Origin: Myxococcales bacterium
GTDB taxonomy: Bacteria > Myxococcota_A > Polyangia > Polyangiales > Polyangiaceae
Direction of reading: 5' to 3'
Assembly (NCBI GenBank): GCA_012514535.1
Contig: JAAZAA010000060.1
Span: forward strand, 45,285-109,284
DNA length: 64,000 nt
Under the pieces are notes generated by a model. It was not told the DNA's origin, did not search any database, and worked only from the letters and a program-made list of their open reading frames with translations. Position numbers and translations under genes: made by a program. Positions 7,957-18,236 of this stretch are shown one piece after another. The stretch's first letter is position 1; each line of letters starts with the position of its first letter.

Positions 7957-10900
7957 ATGCCAGGGACCAGGGACCCCGCTGCGGGATGGCTACGTGCGCT
8001 CCGCCGCGGTGGCGCTGGTCTCGCCCTGGCGTTGGTGCTCACGCCGGCACCGACCTTCGCCGAGGCGGGGGCGAGCGCGCTCCGGGCGGCGTCGGCGAAG
8101 AAGGGCGCGAAGCGACCCGAGCGTCAGGTCCAGGGGGCGCGCCCCACGGTGCAGAAGCAGCAGGCAGAGGCGGCGCGCGCCGCACGTTCGCGGCGCCTGC
8201 AGATGCAGATCCCCGAACGCCTGCGGGTGGCGTTGCAACATCAGATCGACCAGCGCATCGCGGAGAACGTCGCCGCCTCCGCGGCCCTGCGCGACGAGGC
8301 CATCGAGCTCTTGCGGGCGCTGGTCGATGGGGCGCCGCGTGGGTCGGCGGATCTGCCCGAAGCGTTGATGCGCCTGGGTGAGCTCGAGTGGGAACGCGCC
8401 CGCGAGGTCTTCCTCGCAGAGTTTCGGGAGTGGGAGCGGTCGCCCGCGGAGGATCGCGAGGCGCCGCCGACGCCGGACTACTCGACGGCTCGGGGGCGCT
8501 TCCAGCGCGTCCTGAAGGAGCACAAGAGCTACCGAGACTACGATCTGGCCTTGTACGTCGATGGCGTGCTGGCGCAGGAGGAGGGGCAGGCGGAGCAAGC
8601 GCTGCGACGCTTCAATCTGATCCTGTCGTGGTTTCCGAAGAGCCGCTTCGTCCCCGACGCCCACATGGTGCGGGCGGAGTACGAGTTCACGAAGCCGGCG
8701 CCGGACTACGCGCGTGCCCTCGCCGAGTACGAGAAGGTGCTGAGCTTCCAGGGGACGGAGCTCCGCGACCTCGCGCTGTTCAAGAGCGCCTGGACGTTGT
8801 GGCGCCTCGGCAGACAAGACGAGGCGGCGAAGCGCTTCCTGACGGTCTTCAAGGACACGGCGGAGGCGGACCGCCGATCGAGCGCGCGGCGGGCCGAGAT
8901 CGACGAGCTGCAACGGGAGGCGCTGCGGAACCTCGTCACCGTGTTCGCCGAGGACGAGCGCAACACGGCGGAGGACATGCACCGCTTCCTCGTCGACGCC
9001 GGTGGGGAGCGCTTCGCGGGGAGAATCGTGCTGGCCCTCGCGGAGACGTTCTACGATCAAGCCCACTACGAGCGGGGCATCGAAGCCTATCGGCTGCTCC
9101 TGAAGCTCGAGCCGACGCACCCCAGGGCGTACCGGCACGCGCTGCGCATCGCCCAGGGGCACTCCACGATCGAGTCCTGGGAGGCCCTCGAGCAGGACTA
9201 TCGGCAGGCGATCGCGACGTACGCGCCGCCGTCCCCGGTGAACCCGGCGGGCGCCGCGACGAAGGAGAAGCAGCCATCGCCGCAGGGCGCCGCTCCCCAG
9301 GCTTCGGCGTGGCACGCCGCCCAGTCCGCGGCGACACGCCAGCGCGCGGTCGCGGCCATCGAGAAGCAGCTGCGGCAGGACGCGATCGGCCTGCACGCGA
9401 AGGCGCAGGCAGATGAGAGCCGGTCGGAGTTCGAGGGCGCGAAGCGACTCTACGCGGTGTACCTGGACCGCTTCGGCGAGGACGCGGCCGCCTACGAGAT
9501 GCACTTCAACGCGGGGGAGATCGACTTTTACCACCTGGAGGACGCCCGCGGCGCGGCGAAGAACTACCTCGCGGCGGTGCGGCTGAAGCCGCAGGGTGCG
9601 CTCTCGCGCGACGCGCTGTTCAACGCCCTCACGGCCCTCGAGGTGGCGCGCGCGGACGAGTTCGACGCGGCCCAGGCCGCCGGGCGACCGCCGGAGGAGA
9701 CCCCGACGGACAAACAGCTCACGGAGGCGATGGAACTCTACGTGGCGACGTACCCGGAGGACGCGGCCGTGCCGGACCTGCTCTTCCGCCAGGGGAAGCT
9801 GTATTACGACTACGGCGTCTTCGATCCCGCGGTGCGCCAGTGGGGGTTGTTGCTCGAGAAGTACCCGCGCAGCGCCGAGGCCAAGGGCGCAGGGGAGCTC
9901 ATCCTCGACTCGTTCAACCGGAGTAAGGACTACGAGAACATCGAGGTGTGGGCGCGGCGCTTGAAGACGGCGCCCGCCTTCAGCGCGTCCGCCGAACAGA
10001 AGAAGCTCGACGAGCTCATCGTCGGCGCGGTGTTCAAGCAGGGCGAGCAGCTGGCGGCCGCTGGGGCCCACGGGCGCTCCGCTCAGGCCTACCTGCGCGC
10101 GGCGCGGGAGTTCCCCGGTGAGTCCCGCGCCGCCCAGGCCGCGGTGAACGCCGAGGTCGAGGCCAAGCGCGCGGGTGACCTCGCCACCCTGGCCGCGGCC
10201 GCGACGCTGCTGGCGGAGAAGTTCGGCGATCGGAAGGAGGTGCCGGAGGGGCTCTGGATCGCCGCCACGACCTACCAGGAGATCGGTTCCTTCGCGGAGG
10301 CCGCGGGCTACCACGAGCAGATCGCCGCGCGCTTTCGGCGGAGCAAGTACCATAAGGACGCCGCCTTCAACGCGGTGCTGCTGCGCGCGGCGGTGGGCGA
10401 CGAGCCGGGGGCGATCCGCGCGGGCGAGGCGTTCCAACGGGCGTACCCGCGGGACGCGCTCACGCCGGAGGTGACGTTCTTGATGGGCAAGGCCTACGAA
10501 CGCGCGGAGAAATGGCGGGAGGCCGACCAGCTCTACGCGCGTTATGCCCGCAACGCGCCCAACCCGAACCGGCGCATCGAGGCGTGGGTGCGGCTCGCGC
10601 TCGTGCGGCGAGACGACCCGGCAGGACGCACGCGCGCCTTGGACCAGGCGATCAAGCTCCACAAGAGCTACCAACAGAAGCTGGACGACGACGGGCGCTA
10701 CTTCTCCGCGCAGGCGCGTTACCTGAGCGGCACGCGTTGGCTCGAGGAGTTCGAGGCGGTGACCATCGAGGGTGACGTGCGGCAGCTCCAACAGCGCCTC
10801 CGCAAGAAGAGCCAGCTGCTCAAGAAGGCCGCGGACGAGTTCCTCGCGGCGTCGAAGATGGGAGTCGCGGAGTGGACCACCGCCTCGCTCTACCAGATCG

Positions 10901-11430
10901 GCCACACCTACGAGTCCTTCGCCAAGGCTCTCCTCGAGGCGGCGCCACCGCCGGAGCTGAGCGAGAGTGACGCGGAGGCGTATCGTCAATCCATCGACGA
11001 GTTCGTCATCCCCATCGAGGAGCGCAGCATCGAGGCCTATGAGAGCGGTTGGCTCAAGGCGGTCGAGCTCGGGATCTTCAATGAGTGGACGGCGAAGATG
11101 CGCGGCGCTCTCGGGCGTCTCTCGAGCGAGCTGTATCCGCCGCTGGAGGAGGTGGGCTTCCAGGTGCGCTCCGCGAGCACGTCGCCCTTGCCGCCCCTCA
11201 TCGTGGGGCTGCGGCGGGAGGCGGATGGACGGAGCTCTCCCTATCTGATGCCGAGCTCGGGCCGCGGTGACGAGGCGGAACGCGATACCCCACAAGACGG
11301 CGTCCAGCGGGAGGAAAACCAGCGCACCGACACCGGTGGCGGTGACCCCCAGCGCGAACGATCCCGCGGGGAAGGGGCTCAGCAGGAAGGGACCCGGCGT
11401 GTTGCAGCGGGCGGTGAGGTGCGTCGATGA
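7957..11430 (+). CDS. Large TPR-repeat protein, exported
   Basis: Signal-like N-terminus and repeated TPR-type helices (LFRQGKLYYDYGVFDPAVRQWGLLLEKYPRSAEA...); ATGA overlap with next gene. Confidence 0.8.
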   Translation: MPGTRDPAAGWLRALRRGGAGLALALVLTPAPTFAEAGASALRAASAKKGAKRPERQVQGARPTVQKQQAEAARAARSRRLQMQIPERLRVALQHQIDQRIAENVAASAALRDEAIELLRALVDGAPRGSADLPEALMRLGELEWERAREVFLAEFREWERSPAEDREAPPTPDYSTARGRFQRVLKEHKSYRDYDLALYVDGVLAQEEGQAEQALRRFNLILSWFPKSRFVPDAHMVRAEYEFTKPAPDYARALAEYEKVLSFQGTELRDLALFKSAWTLWRLGRQDEAAKRFLTVFKDTAEADRRSSARRAEIDELQREALRNLVTVFAEDERNTAEDMHRFLVDAGGERFAGRIVLALAETFYDQAHYERGIEAYRLLLKLEPTHPRAYRHALRIAQGHSTIESWEALEQDYRQAIATYAPPSPVNPAGAATKEKQPSPQGAAPQASAWHAAQSAATRQRAVAAIEKQLRQDAIGLHAKAQADESRSEFEGAKRLYAVYLDRFGEDAAAYEMHFNAGEIDFYHLEDARGAAKNYLAAVRLKPQGALSRDALFNALTALEVARADEFDAAQAAGRPPEETPTDKQLTEAMELYVATYPEDAAVPDLLFRQGKLYYDYGVFDPAVRQWGLLLEKYPRSAEAKGAGELILDSFNRSKDYENIEVWARRLKTAPAFSASAEQKKLDELIVGAVFKQGEQLAAAGAHGRSAQAYLRAAREFPGESRAAQAAVNAEVEAKRAGDLATLAAAATLLAEKFGDRKEVPEGLWIAATTYQEIGSFAEAAGYHEQIAARFRRSKYHKDAAFNAVLLRAAVGDEPGAIRAGEAFQRAYPRDALTPEVTFLMGKAYERAEKWREADQLYARYARNAPNPNRRIEAWVRLALVRRDDPAGRTRALDQAIKLHKSYQQKLDDDGRYFSAQARYLSGTRWLEEFEAVTIEGDVRQLQQRLRKKSQLLKKAADEFLAASKMGVAEWTTASLYQIGHTYESFAKALLEAAPPPELSESDAEAYRQSIDEFVIPIEERSIEAYESGWLKAVELGIFNEWTAKMRGALGRLSSELYPPLEEVGFQVRSASTSPLPPLIVGLRREADGRSSPYLMPSSGRGDEAERDTPQDGVQREENQRTDTGGGDPQRERSRGEGAQQEGTRRVAAGGEVRR

Positions 11431-12515
11431 GGACGGGCAGCGCTTCGTGGCTCCTGGTCGCGCTGGGCCTCCTCGGGGGCGCTTGCGGCGGCGCACGGGC
11501 AGGAGCCGACGCGGCGCGTCCTCCCGCGGCTCCGGAGGCGCTCGCGGCCCTCGCCCAGGGCGTCGAGGCGGAGGACGAGGAAGGCGCCCTACGCCATTTC
11601 GAGCGCGCCGTGGCTCAGGATCCGGAGCTCTGGGAGGCTCGGTACGATCTGGGCGTGGTCCTGGCGAATCGGGGGGACCTCGAGCGCGCCGAGCAGGAGC
11701 TGGCCCGCGCCCATGCGTCCGCGCCGGAGGCCGAGGACGTCGTCGTGGCGTTGGCAGAGGTGCGGCGGCGTCGAGGCGAGCCCGCAGGGGCGGTGGAGGT
11801 CCTGGAGGCCTTCGTCGCGGCGCAGCCGCGGGCGCTCACCGCGCGGACGGCGCTCGTGGCGGCGCTGCGGGAGGTGGGCGCCACGGACCGGGCGATCACC
11901 CAGGCGCGCGAGGTGTTGGTGCAGCGCCCGGGTGACGCGCGTGCCCTCAGCGAGCTGGCCATGGCCCACCTCGACCGCGGTGAGGTCGACGCCGCCGACC
12001 TGCTCGTCCGTCAGGCGCTGGCCGCGGAGCGAAGGACCGCGGCCGCGGAGCGCACCGCGGGGCTCGTCGCCTGGCGTCGGGGGGAGGACGCCGTGGCGTT
12101 CCGTCACTTCCAGGCCGCCGCGGAGCTGGATCCGAGGGACGCGACCGCCCAGTTGAACATGGGGTCCGTGCTCCTCATGGCCGGAGTGTACGACCGCGCC
12201 GCGACGGCGTTCCGGAGCGTGCTGGAGAACGAGCCCGCCAACGTCGACGCGGCGCTCGGGCTCGCCGCCGCCCTGCGCGGGTTGGGCAGTCGCGAGGACG
12301 CCACCCCCTACGCCGAAGCGGAGCGCTTGCTCCGCGGCGTGCTCGAGGCTCAGCCACGGCACCCCGAAGCGGCCTTCAACCTGGGCGTCTTGTATCTGCG
12401 GAACCTCGACCGTCGAGCGGACGCGAAGGCGTACCTGGAGCGCGCCAAGAAGAATGCGCCGAGCAAGTCGGAGACGTACCGGCGGGCGACCGAGCTGCTC
12501 GAGGAGCTGCGCTGA
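11427..12515 (+). CDS. TPR-repeat lipoprotein
   Basis: Lipobox LLGGAC; consecutive TPR motifs (ATAQLNMGSVLLMAGVYDRAATAFRSVLENEPANVDA). Confidence 0.85.
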   Translation: MRTGSASWLLVALGLLGGACGGARAGADAARPPAAPEALAALAQGVEAEDEEGALRHFERAVAQDPELWEARYDLGVVLANRGDLERAEQELARAHASAPEAEDVVVALAEVRRRRGEPAGAVEVLEAFVAAQPRALTARTALVAALREVGATDRAITQAREVLVQRPGDARALSELAMAHLDRGEVDAADLLVRQALAAERRTAAAERTAGLVAWRRGEDAVAFRHFQAAAELDPRDATAQLNMGSVLLMAGVYDRAATAFRSVLENEPANVDAALGLAAALRGLGSREDATPYAEAERLLRGVLEAQPRHPEAAFNLGVLYLRNLDRRADAKAYLERAKKNAPSKSETYRRATELLEELR

Positions 12516-12517
12516 AC

Positions 12518-14023
12518 ATGGCGCGCCCGGGCGGCGACGACGTCCGCTTCGACCTGGTGTTCCGCGGGGGGCGCGTCTACGACGGGAGCGGGCGACCTCC
12601 CGTCGTCGCGGACGTCGCGGTCACCGACGACCGGGTGGTGCGGGTCGGCGACGTGCCGGACCGAGGGAGCGTCGAGGTGGACGCTCAGGGGCTGTGTCTG
12701 GCTCCTGGCTTCATCGACGTGCACTCGCACGACGACTTCGCTGCGCTGCTCGAGCCCGCGCTCCCCTTCAAGGTCATGCAGGGGGTCACGACGGAGATCG
12801 TCGGCAACTGCGGCATGGGCGTCGCGCCCTTCGAGCCTGCGCTCGCGTTGGCTCGGAGCTTTCATCCGGGCTGCGAGCTGGCCCCGTGGGCGGGCCACCG
12901 CGGCTACCTGGAGCGCCTCGACGCCGAGCCACCGAGCGCGAACGTCGCCGTGTTGGCGGGGCACGGCACCCTCCGCTCGGCGGTGCTGGGCGAGGACTGC
13001 AGGCGCGCGGCGACGGACGCGGAGCTGACGCAGATGATGCGGCTGCTGGACGAGGCCCTGCAGGCGGGCGTGCTGGGGCTGAGCACGGGGCTCATCTACG
13101 AGCCGGGCCGCGACGCATCTGAAGCGGAGCTCGTGGAGCTGGCGCGGCAGCTGGGTGAGGGCGGGCTCTACACGACCCACGTGCGCAGCGAAGCCGACGC
13201 GCTCCTCGACGCGGTCGCGGAGGCGCTCGCGCTCGGGGAGAGGACTGGCGTGAGCGTGCAGCTCTCCCACCACAAGGCGAGCGGACGCAACAACTGGGGG
13301 AAGGTCGTCGACTCCCTGGCGATGGTGGACGCGGCGCGCCAGCGCGGCGCGGACGTGTGGCTCGATCAGTATCCCTACACCGCGAGCAGCACGAGCCTCG
13401 CGGCGGTGCTCGCGAGCGGGTCCCTGCAGGGCCACGGGCGGATGGGCGAGCTGCGGCCCCAGGACGTGGTGCTCGCCACGGTGGAGGGGCAGCCGGAGTG
13501 GGAAGGAGCGCCCCTCGGTGAGCTCGCTCGGAGCTGGCAGATCGGGGTGGAGGACGCTGCTCGTCGGGTGCTCGCCGCCGACGCCCACGCCTGGGTGGTG
13601 GTGCACGGGATGTGCGAAGAGGACGTCCGGCGCGTCCTCCAGCACCCGGCGACGATGATCGGCTCCGATGGCCTCCCGACGTCGCTCGGTCGTCCTCACC
13701 CGCGCCTGTATGGGACCTTTCCCCGGATCTTGGGGCATTACGCCCGTGACGTGGCGCTGCTGCCTCTGGAGCGCGCGATCCACAAAATGACCGCGCTGCC
13801 AGCGGCGCGCTTTGGGCTCCGTGGACGCGGAAAGATCGAGCCCGGCGCCTTCGCCGACCTCGTGCTGTTCGACGCCGCCACCATCCTCGATCAGGCGACC
13901 TTCGACGCGCCGCGCCGACCACCGGCCGGCGTGCGCGACGTGTACGTCAACGGTCGTGCCGTGGTTCGAGGAGGAAGGCACCTGGGCACGCGACCCGGCC
14001 GAGCCCTGCGCCGGGCCGCGTGA
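12518..14023 (+). CDS. N-acyl-D-amino-acid deacylase / amidohydrolase family protein
   Basis: LAPGFIDVHSHDDF, GVTTEIVGNCGMGVAPF, QLSHHKASG, GSDGLP motifs. Confidence 0.9.
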   Translation: MARPGGDDVRFDLVFRGGRVYDGSGRPPVVADVAVTDDRVVRVGDVPDRGSVEVDAQGLCLAPGFIDVHSHDDFAALLEPALPFKVMQGVTTEIVGNCGMGVAPFEPALALARSFHPGCELAPWAGHRGYLERLDAEPPSANVAVLAGHGTLRSAVLGEDCRRAATDAELTQMMRLLDEALQAGVLGLSTGLIYEPGRDASEAELVELARQLGEGGLYTTHVRSEADALLDAVAEALALGERTGVSVQLSHHKASGRNNWGKVVDSLAMVDAARQRGADVWLDQYPYTASSTSLAAVLASGSLQGHGRMGELRPQDVVLATVEGQPEWEGAPLGELARSWQIGVEDAARRVLAADAHAWVVVHGMCEEDVRRVLQHPATMIGSDGLPTSLGRPHPRLYGTFPRILGHYARDVALLPLERAIHKMTALPAARFGLRGRGKIEPGAFADLVLFDAATILDQATFDAPRRPPAGVRDVYVNGRAVVRGGRHLGTRPGRALRRAA

Positions 14024-14048
14024 CGACGAGGTCCCCCCTGGTCTCTCC

Positions 14049-14819
14049 TCAGCCGCCCGCCTCTCGATGGGTCGGGTTGCGTGCCATCAAGCTCAACAGC
14101 TCGAACTGCGAGCGCACGTTCAGCTTCCGGTAGATGGCCTTGAGGTGGTTGCGCACCGTGTGTGTGCTGATCACCAGGTCTTGGGCGATGTCCTTGACCC
14201 GCCGACCGGAGGCGAGCGCCTCCACGATCTGGCGCTCCCGCATGCTGAGACGGTCCGCGTGCTCCTTGGGGAGCTCGCCGATCTTGTCGGCTTCGCCCGT
14301 CACGTCTGCGGGATAGAAGCCGGCATATCGCGCGGCGGTGATGGTCTCTTCGCTCGCGGACTCCTCGTCGACGTCCGGAGAGGCAAGCTTCTGCATCGCC
14401 TGGCGCTGCATCTTCGCCGCCGCCCACACTTCCATTTGGGCCTCGGCGACACGGCTGACCTGCAGCGCCTCCCGGAGCACCTTCGCGAGCTGCGCTGGCT
14501 GCACCGGCTTCGCGACGAATCGATAGATACCGGCGGTGTTCACCGCCTCGATCAGCGCCTCGCGGTCGGCGCTCCCCGACAGCATGACGCGGAGCACCTT
14601 GGGGTGCCGCTTCTGCGCCTCTGCCAAGAACTCGACGCCCTTCATGTCGGGCACCTCGTCGGCGCAGACCACCACGTCCACGGGCTGCTCGTCGAGGATG
14701 TTGAAACCCTCTTGGGCGCTCGAGGCACTAATGAACTCGTAGGGCTCCTTGTGTAGAGCCGATTGGATGCTCGCGAATACTTCGGGCTCGTCATCCACAA
14801 TCAGGACCTTGCGCGTCAT
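14049..14819 (-). CDS. Response regulator: receiver domain plus LuxR-type HTH
   Basis: KVLIVDDEPEVF...CADEVPDMKG...MLSGSADREAL...KPVQP; C-terminal LSMRERQIVEALASGRRVKDIAQDLVISTHTVRNHLKAIYRKL. Confidence 0.9.
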   Translation of the reverse strand: MTRKVLIVDDEPEVFASIQSALHKEPYEFISASSAQEGFNILDEQPVDVVVCADEVPDMKGVEFLAEAQKRHPKVLRVMLSGSADREALIEAVNTAGIYRFVAKPVQPAQLAKVLREALQVSRVAEAQMEVWAAAKMQRQAMQKLASPDVDEESASEETITAARYAGFYPADVTGEADKIGELPKEHADRLSMRERQIVEALASGRRVKDIAQDLVISTHTVRNHLKAIYRKLNVRSQFELLSLMARNPTHREAGG

Positions 14820-15109
14820 CGATCGCTCCCCGTCCAGGCCGAGCCCTCTTTGGCTCGGGTTGCTCTGCAATGGGCTGACCCAGCCTAACTGGCGTCGAAG
14901 GTTTGGGACGGGCGCCGGGCCTGGGGCTTGAGCGTCGTGGATGATTCTGCAACGGCTCCTCCGGCTGAAGTGGAGCTTGGATGGCACTTTCATTGCACTG
15001 GTCCGCTTCACTGCACCGGTCCGCGGAGCCGTGCCGTTGCTCGCCTCGGCCCTGTGTCGGTGTGAGCGGCGTCACCAACGGGGATGCCCGAGAGCAGGGA
15101 GGGATCGAA

Positions 15110-15325
15110 ATGAGCGACAAGAAGACGAAGGGCGAGCGCTCGGCTTCGAGCAAGAAGCGCAAGATCCTCGCGGATCTCCACTCGGGGATGGTGTTGCTGG
15201 CCCGCTTCGCCGATCAGGCCGACGCGCCCGCGGGGGAGTCGGACGCGAGCGGTTCGCGGCGTTCGCAGGACGTGCGGCGCGTACTCAACGCACCGACGCC
15301 CCCCTCCAAGCACCGCTGGAACTGA
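15110..15325 (+). CDS. Small basic hypothetical protein
   Basis: 71-aa ORF MSDKKTKGERSASSKKRKILADLHSGMVLLARFAD..., divergent from the neighbouring regulator; no family recognised. Confidence 0.4.
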   Translation: MSDKKTKGERSASSKKRKILADLHSGMVLLARFADQADAPAGESDASGSRRSQDVRRVLNAPTPPSKHRWN

Positions 15326-15380
15326 GCTGGGAGGCGGGCGCAGGCGCCTCATCCGGGGACGACGAGGTGCGTCCGACGTC

Positions 15381-16535
15381 TCAACGCGGTTTGCCTCGGG
15401 GCCCCCGTGGGCGCCCGGCGCTCCGGTTCGCCTTGACCGATCCGGGACGCGGCGCTCCGCCGCGAGGCCGCAGCGCCTGTTGGCGAGACAGCTCCTCGGT
15501 GAGCGCGTGATAGCTGTCGAGCCGATCGCGAGCGAGCTGGCCGTTTCGCACCGCGGCGAGCACCGCGCAGTCCGGCTCGGTGCGGTGGCGGCAATCGCGG
15601 AAGCGGCAGGCGGCGGCCAGCTCTTGGACGTCGTCGAACCCGCCGACGTCGTCTTCGTCCGCGGACAGCGCGAACTCACGCATGCCGGGCGTGTCGACGA
15701 GGAGCACGCCGCTCTCCGTGAGGAAGAGCTCCCGATGGGTCGTCGTGTGGCGTCCCCGCGCGTCCTGCTCGCGCTCGGCGCCCGTCTTCTGTGCGGTTCG
15801 CCCGAGGAGCGCGTTGACGATGCTCGATTTACCGACTCCCGACAGCCCGACCAGGCCCACGGTCGATCCGGGCCGGAGTCGCTCGCGGAGCTGGTCGAGC
15901 CCGCCCTCCGTGGTGGCGCTGGTGGGGATCACCGGGACCTGGGCAAAGCGCTCCCGCAGCGCCGTGACCAGCGCGTCCGCGTCCGGGCAGAGGTCGGCCT
16001 TGTTGAGGGCGATGAGCGCCTGGGCGCCCCCTTGCGCCACCGCTGACAGGTAGCGCTCGATGCGCCGCGGGTTGACGCTGCGGCGCGCGACCGCGTCGTG
16101 GACCCCGGGTCGGGGGAGCTGGCAGACGACGACGACGTCGTCGACGTTCGCGACGATGGTCTGCGGCTCCCGTCGACGCCCGGCGGCGCCGCGCTCGAGG
16201 TGGCTGTGCCGAGTCAAGGTATGCTCGATGACGTGCAGCTCACCTCCGCTCCCCGGCGCGAGGAGGACCCAGTCACCGACCGTGGGCAGCAACGGCGTCG
16301 CGACCCCCGGCGTAGCCCGCTCGCGCTCCTCGTAGAGTCTCCCGGCGAGCACGGCCCGGTGCATGCCCTCCGCCGTGAGCACGTCCCATTCACCCCGGTG
16401 CTGGGCGACCACCCGCCCTGGCAACAGCTCACGGAGCTTCGGGTCCGCGTCGACCTGCGCGCGAAAGAACTCGGAGTATCCGAGCGCGTCGAGGGAGTTG
16501 ATGGGCGCGGGCGAGTCGGCCAAAGTCCGCCCCAA
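15381..16535 (-). CDS. rsgA: Ribosome small subunit-dependent GTPase A
   Basis: GLSGVGKSSIVNALLG, NKADL, DTPGMREF, zinc knuckle CRFRDCRHRTEPDC; start approximate (TTG candidate). Confidence 0.9.
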   Translation of the reverse strand: MGRTLADSPAPINSLDALGYSEFFRAQVDADPKLRELLPGRVVAQHRGEWDVLTAEGMHRAVLAGRLYEERERATPGVATPLLPTVGDWVLLAPGSGGELHVIEHTLTRHSHLERGAAGRRREPQTIVANVDDVVVVCQLPRPGVHDAVARRSVNPRRIERYLSAVAQGGAQALIALNKADLCPDADALVTALRERFAQVPVIPTSATTEGGLDQLRERLRPGSTVGLVGLSGVGKSSIVNALLGRTAQKTGAEREQDARGRHTTTHRELFLTESGVLLVDTPGMREFALSADEDDVGGFDDVQELAAACRFRDCRHRTEPDCAVLAAVRNGQLARDRLDSYHALTEELSRQQALRPRGGAPRPGSVKANRSAGRPRGPRGKPR

Positions 16536-16580
16536 GATGAGCTGTTTCCGAGGCGCGTCAAGGGCGCTCGAGGCGTCGAC

Positions 16581-17123
16581 ATGCTGAACCGCGCCGAGCT
16601 CCGCCGGAGCCTCGAGGCGCTGCAAGTCGCCGACGCCCTCGAGGGCGGGCACCGCTCCGCCGTCCTCGAGCTCTTGTCCCTCCCCGGGGACGTCGGATCG
16701 CGGACGCATTACGTGCCTGGACACCTCACCGCCAGCGCCTTCGTCCTGTCCCCCGACGAGAGCTCGTTGCTGCTGATCCATCACTCGAAGCTGGGCCGTT
16801 GGCTGCAGCCAGGGGGCCACCTCGATCCGGAGGACCAGTCGTTGCTCGCGGCGGCGCGGCGGGAGGTGAGCGAGGAGACCGGGCTGGACGACCTGGAGCT
16901 CCTCATCGGCCCCTTCGACGTCGACGTGCACGCGATCCCGTCAAGGGGCGATGCTCCCGCGCACTTGCATTTCGACGTGCGTTATTTGTTCTGCGCTCGA
17001 TCGGAGGTCGTGCGGGGAGGGAGCGACGCTCTGGACGCCCGCTGGTTCCCGCTGCAGGCCTCGGGCGAGTGGGCGACCGACGAGTCCGTCCTGCGCGCGG
17101 TCCGGAAGCTCGCGTCCCGTTGA
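16581..17123 (+). CDS. NUDIX hydrolase
   Basis: Nudix signature PGGHLDPEDQSLLAAARREVSEETGL. Confidence 0.9.
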   Translation: MLNRAELRRSLEALQVADALEGGHRSAVLELLSLPGDVGSRTHYVPGHLTASAFVLSPDESSLLLIHHSKLGRWLQPGGHLDPEDQSLLAAARREVSEETGLDDLELLIGPFDVDVHAIPSRGDAPAHLHFDVRYLFCARSEVVRGGSDALDARWFPLQASGEWATDESVLRAVRKLASR

Positions 17124-17189
17124 GCGAACGCCCCGGGAGCGCGCGCCGTCCGACGGTGAGGCTCCTGCGCGCCGCCGGAGCGGTGAGCC

Positions 17190-18236
17190 TCACTCGCTGG
17201 GGCGCGTGTAATGGTAGACGGTGGGGTGGCGCCCTTCGGAGACGGTGTAGTAGCTCCGCCCGTCCGCGGAGAAGCCGATGGCCTCGCCCTGCACCTCCGC
17301 TGCCACGGGCACCGGGCACGCGCGAGACCGGAAGACATCGCGGAGGCGTTGCCCCTCCGCCCGCTGCCACAGGTACGCGGATCTGTAGGAGCGAACCAGC
17401 ACCCAACGCCCGTCCGCGGACACGTCTCCCCCCGTCGGGAGCAAGGCGCGGATGCCGGCGGCCTCCAGGTCCAGGGGCTCGCCTCCCTCGAAGGTCGCCA
17501 GCGGCTTGTCCAGCACGTCGACGTAGAAGATCCGCGGGGTGCGAAACAACGCCTTCGTCAGCACGACCACCTCGCCGGTCGTCGGATCGACGAGCAACGT
17601 CTCCGCGTCGTGGGGACCATCCGGGTAGCGGAGGCGGAAGCGCTCCAGGGGGCCCAGGTGCCCGCGCGCTGGCTCCTCCGGCGTGGCGGTGAGGGGCGGC
17701 TCGGGGACGCGATACAGGAAGACGCCCTCCTTGCGGCGGCGGCCGTTGTCCCCGATGTCGGCGATGTACAGGTACGATTGGTCCGCGCGGGGACCCGGAC
17801 CGACGGCGATGTCCTCCCAGTCGATGGCCTCGACCGTCGGGAGGGTGAAGATCCCGAGCAACGTCCCGGCAGGGTCCACGGCAAAGACGCGCGCGCCGTC
17901 CCCCGAGTCATTGTGCAACCAGAGCACGTCCGCGTGGCGTCGGCTGGCGACCAGCCCGGAGGTCTCGTCGATGTCCCGGCTCGCGACCCGTCCGCTGGCC
18001 ACGCCGGCATTGAACTTCGGGCAGGCCGTCTGCGGTGGGCGCGCGGGCGGCGGCGCTTTCGGAGGTGTCTCGTCGGGGCTCGGAGCGTCCGGGGTGTCCC
18101 CCTGCCGGGCTTGCAGGGCGCTCGAGGCCTCCTGCGCTGCCGCCCCGCGGGGCTCACGCTGGACGCTCGCGGAGGCCGGCCGATCGCAACCGAGGGGAGC
18201 GAGGAAGAGCAGGACGAGGGCGCGGGCGTCGAACAT
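17190..18236 (-). CDS. Lipoprotein with probable beta-propeller domain
   Basis: Lipobox LAPLGC; ETSGLVASRRHADVLWLHNDSGDGARVFAVD...DWEDIAVGPG...YLYIADIGDN. Confidence 0.7.
   Translation of the reverse strand: MFDARALVLLFLAPLGCDRPASASVQREPRGAAAQEASSALQARQGDTPDAPSPDETPPKAPPPARPPQTACPKFNAGVASGRVASRDIDETSGLVASRRHADVLWLHNDSGDGARVFAVDPAGTLLGIFTLPTVEAIDWEDIAVGPGPRADQSYLYIADIGDNGRRRKEGVFLYRVPEPPLTATPEEPARGHLGPLERFRLRYPDGPHDAETLLVDPTTGEVVVLTKALFRTPRIFYVDVLDKPLATFEGGEPLDLEAAGIRALLPTGGDVSADGRWVLVRSYRSAYLWQRAEGQRLRDVFRSRACPVPVAAEVQGEAIGFSADGRSYYTVSEGRHPTVYHYTRPSE

Noticed and set aside
7990-11496. 1168-aa antisense ORF opposite the TPR gene (similar: 22895-26101 minus, 30516-33278 minus, 33346-34899 minus, 54188-57091 plus)
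   Set aside because: Long open antisense frames are expected in very GC-rich coding DNA; the opposite strand carries recognisable domains and these translations are Arg/Val/Leu/His-rich with no motif
16581-17123. Unusual Nudix box (GGHLDPEDQSLLAAARREVSEETGL deviates from GX5EX7REUXEEXGU at the first Glu)
   Set aside because: GGHxDPxDxxLLxAAxRE variants are, as far as I recall, common in ordinary Nudix proteins; not clearly novel
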